Source: JAWXBM01 sp034440115 (GTDB taxonomy: Bacteria; Pseudomonadota; Gammaproteobacteria; Xanthomonadales; SZUA-36). From it: a stretch of DNA of 9,613 nt. Positions 1 to 5,746 of the stretch are shown here, in pieces. Below the pieces are notes generated by a model. The model searched no databases and had not been told where the DNA came from. It saw only the letters and a program-made list of their open reading frames with translations. The stretch is from contig JAWXBM010000007.1 in NCBI GenBank assembly GCA_034440115.1, positions 1-9,613 on the forward strand, written 5' to 3'. Each line of letters starts with the position of its first letter. Position 1 is the stretch's first letter. The position numbers were made by a program, and so were the translations under genes.

Positions 1-391
1 CGGTACTGATCTGTTGTGTAGCTATCAGGTGCATAGAACCGGTTGCGGGCTCAGCGCGGGTAGGCCCGGTATGAGACATGGAACCGGCTGCTTCAAAAGG
101 CTCGGTGTTAAATACGGCCTGCTGCAGAAATACGCCATCCTTGAACAGAAAAACACCGGTCAGCGGCATCTCTGTGCCATCTTTGGTGGTCAGCCCGGTG
201 TATAACCAAAGTCCATTGACTTGGGCTTCCAGTGCTTTTTGGGCAGAGTCATCACTCGCTACCGCGGTCGCGCTGCCCAGCAATGACAGCAGAACGATGG
301 AACAAATAGCGCCCAGGAATCGGCGCAACGTATTGATCGGGTTGCGAAGTGTTGCAGTGAACTGTTGCGACTGCTTGATATTACTCTTCAT
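1..391 (-). CDS. Exported protein of unknown function, C-terminus outside window (partial)
   Basis: The reading frame is open from the start codon to the window edge, giving 130 codons without a stop; the C-terminus lies outside. Two adjacent in-frame ATGs exist (391 and 394). GAGGA at 398-402 lies 6 bases from the one at 391 and only 3 from the other, so 391 is preferred. Residues 1-45 look like a Sec signal peptide with a long basic front (paired Arg near residue 23), a hydrophobic core (SIVLLSLLG) and an ATAVA|SDD cleavage site. The mature part has short beta-like stretches: GLWLYTGL, DGTEMPLTGVFLFKDG, a segment ending SMSHTGP, then GSMHLIATQQIS. This alternation resembles lipocalin-like single-domain proteins, where a Trp near the start and an H-x-G motif recur, but I do not recognise a named family. 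Probably periplasmic or secreted. It is divergent from the hydrolase at 582. Coding is well supported, function is not. Confidence 0.75.
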   Translation of the reverse strand, partial: MKSNIKQSQQFTATLRNPINTLRRFLGAICSIVLLSLLGSATAVASDDSAQKALEAQVNGLWLYTGLTTKDGTEMPLTGVFLFKDGVFLQQAVFNTEPFEAAGSMSHTGPTRAEPATGSMHLIATQQIST

Positions 392-394
392 CAT

Positions 395-581
395 GTTTCC
401 TCGTCATTCGACTGTAGATTAGTCCATGGCTATCCATACTAAACCAAAGCACTGCAGACCGATAACATTGGACCCAATCCGGTGCGAAGGTTAGAACGGA
501 GTGATGCACAATCAGCAACAAAATCAAATTGGTTTATCTGCCACAATCGTCGAATATTGGACTGCTAAGGGAGAATGGGAA
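395..581. promoter_or_regulatory. Divergent intergenic region with a small ATTGG-AC-CCAAT palindrome
   Basis: This gap separates two divergently read genes and must hold both promoters, but I cannot find a convincing -35/-10 pair for either. The only clear symmetric element is ATTGG-AC-CCAAT at 467-478, a perfect 5-2-5 inverted repeat that could be an operator half or could be chance. The plus-strand frame is open from a GTG at 501, but that stretch has no good ribosome binding site and is treated as leader. Confidence 0.3.
567..573 (+). promoter_or_regulatory. Ribosome binding site that sets the hydrolase start at 582
   Basis: AAGGGAG lies 8 bases before the ATG at 582. The upstream in-frame candidates GTG 501 and ATG 504 have only GGAG almost touching the start codon. 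The Sec-type leader also begins directly at 582, so this site decides the start. Confidence 0.6.
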
Positions 582-1655
582 ATGCAGCTGAATGGTTTAG
601 CCGGGCATCGGGCTTGCGTGATGTGCATTCTGCTTATCCTCCTCGGCTGCCAATTCGGCAGTGTTGTATTCGCTGCCGAAGCGGCTGTCCCGACTCAAAG
701 CGACGAGCTGAAAGCGCTGGCGGCTGCTTATCGGGGCCCAACGGCCGATGCAGACCAACTCACCTTTGTAACAGTGAATGGCGTGCGCCTGGCCTATCGC
801 CTGGAAGGTGCTGGCATTCCAGTGGTATTCGTACACGGCGAAGGTTATTCACATGAACTCTGGACCGAGCAGGTCGACGCTTTCAGCAAAGACCATTTGT
901 TCATCAGTTACGACCGGCGTGGCCATGGCAGCTCGGAGGATCCGATTACCGGCTATTCTGAAACAGCCCACGCCAATGATCTGAATGCCTTGCTGCTGCA
1001 TCTGGGCATACGCAATGCACACTTTGTGGTGAATTCTCGTGGTGGCTCCATCATCATTCAGTTCCTGAAGATGTATGGCGATAAAGTGCGCAGCATAACT
1101 TTTGCTGATGCCACGATTCCACTGGTAGCCATTTCAGAGCAGTCGGCTTTTTATAAGGTGGTCCCCTATCTGTTTGGCCCACCGCCTGGGTTGGAGCAGG
1201 CCGCCAAAGGCAGGGAAGGTGCAACCAAGTCTTCATTTACCCGTGTAGCGCAATCGCGTCCAGAAGTGTTCGCTGTCCTGCAGCGTATGTCACAACAGTA
1301 CAGTCCGCTGGTCTCCATGGATCCGCAACGGTCCGACATGTCGGATGCGATTCACATCGGGCCGTGGAATGATCATGACTTCCCCAACATGAGCCGCATG
1401 TCGCAGCCCATTCTGCTGTTGGTAGCTGAGTTAAGCGATATTTTTTTCAAGGAAGGAGCAGCAGCAGCTCATCGGCTTTGGCCCAACACCCGGCTGGAAA
1501 CCATCGCCGGCACCGATCATTTGCTGATGCTGGAAGAACCTGAGGTCTTCAATCAGAAAGTGCTGGCCTTTATTACAGAAGCGGACCAGATTATTGTCGA
1601 CAGACGAAAAGCAAGCCAACTGAATCCAGGTTACGGGCCCGCTGAGCTTCCTTAG
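582..1655 (+). CDS. Exported alpha/beta-fold hydrolase
   Basis: A 357-residue serine hydrolase of the alpha/beta-hydrolase fold, probably acting on an ester, lactone or similar bond in the periplasm; the substrate cannot be read from the sequence. The leader has a hydrophobic core CVMCILLILLGC and an Ala-rich cleavage region near residues 30-35. LLGC could be a weak lipobox, so a lipoprotein is possible. The fold starts at VTVNGVRLAYRLEG. It carries the oxyanion-loop motif HGEG (H85-G88), the DRRGHGSS loop after strand 4, the nucleophile elbow VVNSRGG with Ser152, an acid candidate Asp286 in AELSD, and His313 in GTDHLLMLEEP. The elbow is unusual: the family consensus is G-x-S-x-G, and here the first Gly is Val. 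The start at 582 follows the ribosome binding site at 567-573 and the signal peptide. The gene ends in a 4-base overlap with the convergent VOC gene. Family assignment is firm, activity unknown. Confidence 0.9.
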   Translation: MQLNGLAGHRACVMCILLILLGCQFGSVVFAAEAAVPTQSDELKALAAAYRGPTADADQLTFVTVNGVRLAYRLEGAGIPVVFVHGEGYSHELWTEQVDAFSKDHLFISYDRRGHGSSEDPITGYSETAHANDLNALLLHLGIRNAHFVVNSRGGSIIIQFLKMYGDKVRSITFADATIPLVAISEQSAFYKVVPYLFGPPPGLEQAAKGREGATKSSFTRVAQSRPEVFAVLQRMSQQYSPLVSMDPQRSDMSDAIHIGPWNDHDFPNMSRMSQPILLLVAELSDIFFKEGAAAAHRLWPNTRLETIAGTDHLLMLEEPEVFNQKVLAFITEADQIIVDRRKASQLNPGYGPAELP

Positions 1656-1667
1656 GGCTTGTTCAGC
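1641..1667. other. Stem-loop sequence over the convergent stop codons of the hydrolase and VOC genes
   Basis: GCTGAGC (1641-1647) can pair with GTTCAGC (1661-1667), seven pairs including one G-U, around a 13-base loop. The loop contains both stop codons: TAG at 1653-1655 on plus and TAA at 1654-1652 on minus. No run of T follows on either strand, so it is not a canonical intrinsic terminator. It could slow polymerase or protect mRNA ends; it could also be chance. Confidence 0.35.
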
Positions 1668-2131
1668 CAACTGAAGAATTCGATGGTATAGCCGCCAGGG
1701 TCCTGGGCAACAAAGCCGCGCACCGGAGCGGAGCCTTCTGATTTCACAGCATTGGCAGGTGGCAGCTCGGTAAGTATGACGGTGTTGGCCGACTTGAGTC
1801 GCTCATACCAGGCATCCACATCATCGGTAACCATGCTCAGCATGGCGGGCTTGTCTGCTGCAACTTCATGAAATCCGCGCCCCTGCAGCACCAGGCCCAC
1901 AGAAGAGGTTGCTGTTATTTGGTAAATCTTGACCCACTCGGTATCCATGGTCAGTGGCAGCTGCAACAGCTCTCCATAAAATGGTGCAGCCGCCTGAATG
2001 TCATCGTAGTAAAAGAAAGTAACCGTGCCTTCGATTTGCGCCATGGTTTTTTCATCAGCAGCCACGGCAACGGACTGCCCTCCCGCGATCAGCAACACAG
2101 TGGCAATAAGCGATTTAAAATGGTGTCTCAT
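1652..2131 (-). CDS. Exported VOC (glyoxalase/bleomycin-resistance fold) protein
   Basis: A 159-residue protein of the vicinal oxygen chelate superfamily with a signal peptide, so a periplasmic location is predicted. Residues 1-24 form the leader (basic MRHHFK, core LIATVLLIAGG, cleavage near AVA|AD), which is why the ATG at 2131 is chosen; the ribosome binding site there is weak. Two beta-alpha-beta-beta-beta halves follow: the first begins TVTFFYYDDIQAAAPFYGELLQLPL, the second LSMVTDDVDAWYERLK and ends DPGGYTIEFFSW. The DPxGYxIEF closing motif, with Glu151, is typical of the superfamily. Metal-binding members usually also have His or Glu near the start of the first strand and of the second half; here those places hold Thr/Phe and Ser/Met, so most ligands seem missing and a non-catalytic or binding role is possible. 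Divergent from the S9 peptidase across a 186-base gap that may carry shared operators. Confidence 0.85.
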   Translation of the reverse strand: MRHHFKSLIATVLLIAGGQSVAVAADEKTMAQIEGTVTFFYYDDIQAAAPFYGELLQLPLTMDTEWVKIYQITATSSVGLVLQGRGFHEVAADKPAMLSMVTDDVDAWYERLKSANTVILTELPPANAVKSEGSAPVRGFVAQDPGGYTIEFFSWLNKP

Positions 2132-2189
2132 GGCGTGCTCGCAGCTCCAGGTGATAACAAACTCGTCTGAGCATGAGCATGATTTCAAA

Positions 2190-2204
2190 ATGCGCAATAC
2201 GCAA
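2190..2204. promoter_or_regulatory. Candidate operator, copy 1: ATGCG-N5-CGCAA
   Basis: ATGCGCAATACGCAA is an imperfect dyad (one mismatch in the outermost pair). It shares 13 of 14 bases, TGCGCAAWACGCAA, with the copy at 2221-2235. Its inner bases also fit the loose T-N11-A rule of LysR-type regulator sites. No regulator gene lies in the window, so the protein partner is unknown. Confidence 0.4.
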
Positions 2205-2220
2205 GCTTCGCCAAAGGGGA

Positions 2221-2235
2221 TTGCGCAAAACGCAA
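2221..2235. promoter_or_regulatory. Candidate operator, copy 2: TTGCG-N5-CGCAA
   Basis: TTGCGCAAAACGCAA is a perfect 5-5-5 inverted repeat. Its centre is 31 bases from that of copy 1, close to three helical turns, so both would face the same side of DNA. This arrangement suits cooperative binding of a dimeric regulator to control one or both divergent genes. Confidence 0.45.
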
Positions 2236-2317
2236 TGAATCTTTTTAAGCTTGGCAATGGGTATCGGCACATTCCCGACTAATGTTAAGTTGGGTAACAA
2301 ATTCATTGGAGTAAATC

Positions 2318-4510
2318 ATGCGCCTGCTGGCAACATTCTGTTTTTCAATCTTTTTTGTCATTGGCTGGAGCCCACTCGCACAGGCTGAAAGTCAAAAGCC
2401 AGGGCTGACGCTTGACAGTATTTTCGCGACTGATGATTTCCAAAGCCAACTGATCGAAAACCTACAATGGTCATCCGATAGTAAGAGCTACACCTTTACC
2501 CGCCCAGATCCTGCAACGGGTTTGCTGGATATTTACCAGTACACGATTGCGAATAACAGCGAACAATTGTTGTTGGCAACCAAGAGTTTGAATGTAGCTG
2601 GCCAGAATGTGCAACTGTCCGGCTATCGCTTTACTCCTGATCGGCAATACATTTTGATCACAGGCCCTGTCGTTAGAACCTGGGACAGTATTTTTGAAGC
2701 GCCACACTACCTGTACAACACAGCCGATAAAACCCTGATCGCTCTGGCCGATGGAAGTCCCCATTTACGCAACGTGTTTCTGTCTCCCGCCAGCACCCAT
2801 GTCGGTTATGTGCTGGACAACAACCTCTATGTGCAGGAACTGAAATCCGCCAAGACGGTGGCTGTCACCAACGATGGCAGCGCAGACATCTGGAATGGCA
2901 TTTATGACTACGGCAGTACCGAGTTTGGCTTTACCGACGCCTGGAAGTGGTCTCCGGACGGCAGCCGTATTGCTTACTGGCGACTGGATGTAACGGAAGT
3001 CAAAACCTGGGCCATGATAGACGAGCTGGGTAAGTATCCTGAAGTCCGGCAGATGAAGTATCCCAACACCGGGGAAAAGCATGCCGTTAATCAGATCGGC
3101 GTTTACACCCTGGCCGATGCTGAAACCGCCTGGATGGAGATTGGCAACAATCCGGATGACTATATTCCTTACATTGAATGGGCCCGCTCTTCAAACCAGC
3201 TTTCCATACAACGTTTGAGCCGGGATCATGATCTGTTGGAGCTGCTGATGGCGGATGCGGGCAGCGGTAAATCACGCGTGATTGTCACCGATACCGACCC
3301 TGCCTGGATTGATATCACCCGTGACCAGATGTTTCTGCAAGGCCAGGATCAGTTTGTCTGGACCTCTGAGAAAAGTGGTTACCGTCATGCCTACTTGTAC
3401 GACTACGAAGGCCAGGAGAAGCAACTGACTTCGGGTGATTGGGAGATTGATTCGCTGATAGGCGTAGATGAAACCAACGGCTGGTTGTATTTCTATGCCA
3501 AGAAAGACTCCTTCATTGATCAACATGTTTACCGGGTGGGGCTGGACGGCGCGCCGGTAGAAAAGCTCTCGGGCCAGCCAGGCTGGTATAGCTGGGATAT
3601 GTCACCCGATCGTTCCTGGGTGGTGCAGACCTGGTCTGATGCGGCCACGCCGCCAGTGGTGGACGTGCGCGACCCCGCAGGAACTGAAGTCAGCGTTTTG
3701 CTGCGCAATGAATTACCTGGCCTGCAAAAGTACTCCGTACCTAATCCGGAATTCTTCCAGTTTGATACCGATGATGGCGTAACCCTCAATGCCTACATGA
3801 TGAAGCCTTCCAATTTCGACCCCGCGAAAACCTATCCCGTGATTGCCTTTGATTATGGTAATGCCGGTTCGCAGATGGTGATCAATGCCTGGGGCAGTGC
3901 GCGCGGTATGCACCGCGATATGTGGCACCGTTACATGGCTGAGCAGGGTTATATCATTTTCAGCATGGACAACCGCACCACTGCGGGCCGCGGTAAAAAG
4001 GCCAAGAACCTGACCTATGGTGAATATGGCAAGTGGGCAGTTCTCGACCAGTTGCAGGGTATCCGCTATCTGAAAACTTTGTCCTGGGTGGATTCAACAC
4101 GAATCGGCTTCTGGGGCTGGAGCGGCGGCGGCTACCTGGCCGCTGCGATGATGACCAAAGGTGCGCCACACTACAAAGTAGGGGTGAGCGTTGCGCCGGT
4201 GATTGACCTGATCAACTACCAGGCAACCGGTGTTGAGCGTTGGATGGATCAGTTGGAGGACAACCCGGAAGGCTACGCCAGGGTTAACCTGGAAAACTTT
4301 GCAGATCGTCTCGAAGGTGATCTGTTACTGATCCACGGCAGTGGTGATGAGAACGTCAAGTTTGCTTTCACCCTGCAGTTTGCCGATGCCCTGATCAAGG
4401 CCAACAAGCAGTTCGACATGATGGTGTATCCGAATGAGCACCATGGCATAGAAAGCTATCAACTACACGTTTACACCAAGATTGCGGATTATTTCAAAGA
4501 AAAACTTTGA
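2318..4510 (+). CDS. Exported S9 family peptidase, dipeptidyl-peptidase-IV type
   Basis: A 730-residue serine exopeptidase, full length for the DPP-IV (S9B) type, predicted periplasmic. GGAG is 6 bases upstream of the ATG. The leader MRLLATFCFSIFFVIGWSPLAQA ends in a clear Ala-x-Ala site. An N-terminal beta-propeller (about residues 40-470) carries NGIYDYGSTEFGF and WSPDGSRIAYWRLD, the region that holds the substrate amine in DPP-IV. The C-terminal alpha/beta-hydrolase domain has GWSGGGY with Ser602, GSGDENV with Asp677 and NEHHGI with His709, an intact triad in the usual order. Differences from DPP-IV: the Glu triplet in DWVYEEE is reduced to S-T-E (Glu202 kept), the Tyr after the nucleophile is Gly603, and the pocket segment ending in ERxM has Leu631 and Gly638 where DPP-IV has Trp and Tyr, while Tyr634 is kept. 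N-terminal Xaa-Pro release is therefore plausible but not assured. It overlaps the convergent aminotransferase by 17 bases. Confidence 0.95.
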   Translation: MRLLATFCFSIFFVIGWSPLAQAESQKPGLTLDSIFATDDFQSQLIENLQWSSDSKSYTFTRPDPATGLLDIYQYTIANNSEQLLLATKSLNVAGQNVQLSGYRFTPDRQYILITGPVVRTWDSIFEAPHYLYNTADKTLIALADGSPHLRNVFLSPASTHVGYVLDNNLYVQELKSAKTVAVTNDGSADIWNGIYDYGSTEFGFTDAWKWSPDGSRIAYWRLDVTEVKTWAMIDELGKYPEVRQMKYPNTGEKHAVNQIGVYTLADAETAWMEIGNNPDDYIPYIEWARSSNQLSIQRLSRDHDLLELLMADAGSGKSRVIVTDTDPAWIDITRDQMFLQGQDQFVWTSEKSGYRHAYLYDYEGQEKQLTSGDWEIDSLIGVDETNGWLYFYAKKDSFIDQHVYRVGLDGAPVEKLSGQPGWYSWDMSPDRSWVVQTWSDAATPPVVDVRDPAGTEVSVLLRNELPGLQKYSVPNPEFFQFDTDDGVTLNAYMMKPSNFDPAKTYPVIAFDYGNAGSQMVINAWGSARGMHRDMWHRYMAEQGYIIFSMDNRTTAGRGKKAKNLTYGEYGKWAVLDQLQGIRYLKTLSWVDSTRIGFWGWSGGGYLAAAMMTKGAPHYKVGVSVAPVIDLINYQATGVERWMDQLEDNPEGYARVNLENFADRLEGDLLLIHGSGDENVKFAFTLQFADALIKANKQFDMMVYPNEHHGIESYQLHVYTKIADYFKEKL
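4494..4510. other. Inverted repeat forming exactly the overlap of two convergent genes
   Basis: TCAAAG-AAAAA-CTTTGA is a perfect 6-bp inverted repeat with a 5-base loop. Its outer three bases on each side are the stop codons: TGA at 4508-4510 for the peptidase and TGA at 4496-4494 on minus for the aminotransferase. Both genes thus end in CTTTGA. The stem is AT-rich, so any terminator activity would be weak. Confidence 0.6.
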
Positions 4511-5696
4511 CGGGCTCATAGGCTAATTCCTGGCGCGCAAAGAAGGCTTCAATTCGGTTCATGGCCTCTTCCAGTACTGTGTAGGATTCTGAGCCGAAGC
4601 AGACTCGCAGGTGCCCTTCACCGCTGGCACCATAAAACGCTCCGTTCTCGATCACGATACCGGTCTCTTCAAGTAGCTCGTCAGCCAACTGGCCTGACGA
4701 TTTATTGAATGCCCGGACATCAGGGAAGGCATAGATGGTTCCTTGAGGACGTGGACAGACGATACCCTCTATGGCGTTGAATCGGTCACACACCAGCCTT
4801 CGTCGTCGATCGTCTTCAGCCAACATGGCGTCAAAAGGTTCCTGCGGGCCATTGATGGCGGCTTTGGCACCGTGCTGAATAAACACGTTCACGTGGGTGA
4901 CATCATTGGCGGTGATCTGCAACAGGGCAGGCATGAATTTTTCAGAGCAGGTTACAAAACCTATTCGCCATCCGTCCATGGCGTAAGCCTTGGTCAGCGC
5001 AAACATGCTGAACGTGCGTTCCGCCATACCGGGGAGTGAGGCAATGCTGATATGGTGATTATTGTCGTAGGTGATCAGGTCATAAACCTCATCACTGGCT
5101 ACCAGCAGATCATATTTGATGGCGAGGTCAGCGAGATCCTGTAGCTCTTCCCGGCGGAACACCCGGCCAATCGGATTGGCCGGATTGACGATAACGATCA
5201 TTCGGGTTTTGCCAGTGATGCGGGATTCGATCGCCTGTGGATCCAGCGTATAGCCATTGCTCGCATCCAGGGGTGCGCTGACGACTTTGCCGCCGGCCAA
5301 CTCGATCTTGCCGATGTGCTGCGGATAATAGGGCTCCAGCAGGATGACTTCGTCGCCAGGATCAATGGCGGCAGAAAACACCGCATAAGCGGCATGAGTC
5401 AGGCCATTGGTGACCAGTATTTCCTCTGGGCTGGCATGGATGGAATTGTGTGTCAGCAGCCGTGCAGCAATGGCTTCGCGCAAGTCCCGGTTACCGGCGA
5501 ATTCACCGTAGTGCACAACGCCGTTGTCCAGCGCCTGCTTGGTGGCATCTTTTATGTGCTGTGGCGTGTCAAAATCGGGTCGCCCGACTTCCAGATGGAT
5601 CAATTTTTGGCCACTGGCCTCAAGTTTTGCGGCTTTCTCGTACATGCCAAAGCTCTTCGGCGAACACAGCGATACGCGATCTGACGGCCATTTCAT
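4494..5696 (-). CDS. Pyridoxal-phosphate-dependent class I/II aminotransferase
   Basis: A 400-residue fold-type I aminotransferase of the aspartate-aminotransferase superfamily, transferring an amino group between an amino acid and a 2-oxo acid. It lacks a signal peptide and is the only clearly cytoplasmic product here. Seen in order: LEVGRPDFDTP (residues 35-45, substrate-side loop), YGEFAGNRDLREAIA, TNGLTHA (cofactor phosphate region), EPYYPQH, NPANPIGRVF with Asn174, ASDEVYD with Asp202 contacting the pyridine nitrogen and Tyr205, LTKAYAMDGWRIGF with the Schiff-base Lys236, and LRVCFGSE with Arg364 for the substrate carboxylate. All key residues are present, so it should be active. Substrate is not readable; aspartate, aromatic or methionine-type transaminases share these motifs. 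GAGG at 5704-5707 lies 7 bases from the ATG at 5696. It is 50 bases downstream of the amidohydrolase on the same strand, probably co-transcribed. Confidence 0.93.
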   Translation of the reverse strand: MKWPSDRVSLCSPKSFGMYEKAAKLEASGQKLIHLEVGRPDFDTPQHIKDATKQALDNGVVHYGEFAGNRDLREAIAARLLTHNSIHASPEEILVTNGLTHAAYAVFSAAIDPGDEVILLEPYYPQHIGKIELAGGKVVSAPLDASNGYTLDPQAIESRITGKTRMIVIVNPANPIGRVFRREELQDLADLAIKYDLLVASDEVYDLITYDNNHHISIASLPGMAERTFSMFALTKAYAMDGWRIGFVTCSEKFMPALLQITANDVTHVNVFIQHGAKAAINGPQEPFDAMLAEDDRRRRLVCDRFNAIEGIVCPRPQGTIYAFPDVRAFNKSSGQLADELLEETGIVIENGAFYGASGEGHLRVCFGSESYTVLEEAMNRIEAFFARQELAYEPVKVFL

Positions 5697-5746
5697 ACTG
5701 CAACCTCGTGCGGAAAAATATCAAGTGCCCACATTGGCGGAGCGGC

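Larger units (their letters stand above)
2132..2317. promoter_or_regulatory. Divergent control region between VOC and S9 peptidase genes
   Basis: This gap must contain the promoters of both flanking genes. It holds two near-identical dyads (2190-2204 and 2221-2235) and two AAGCTT sites (2203-2208 and 2247-2252), each followed by similar bases: AAGCTTCGCCAAAGGG and AAGCTTGGCAATGGG. I see no strong consensus -10 on either strand. GGAG at 2308-2311 is a well-placed ribosome binding site, 6 bases before the peptidase ATG. Confidence 0.5.

Noticed and set aside
316..328. Twin-arginine (Tat) export motif in the first gene
   Set aside because: The paired Arg is followed directly by Phe-Leu without the usual intervening residue and lacks the Ser/Thr before it; a Sec leader explains it better.
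14..422. Two short plus-strand frames at the left edge
   Set aside because: Antisense to the open minus-strand gene, which has a ribosome binding site and a signal peptide.
501..581. 27-codon N-terminal extension of the hydrolase from GTG 501 or ATG 504
   Set aside because: Poorly placed ribosome binding site, and it would bury the signal peptide; the site at 567-573 favours 582.
640..655. Lipoprotein lipobox LLGC in the hydrolase leader
   Set aside because: Leu at the -2 place is less usual and a standard Ala-rich cleavage region follows about ten residues later; left as a possibility only.
2132..2272. 47-codon upstream extension of the VOC frame
   Set aside because: The Sec leader starts at 2131, and the extension covers the duplicated operator-like dyads.
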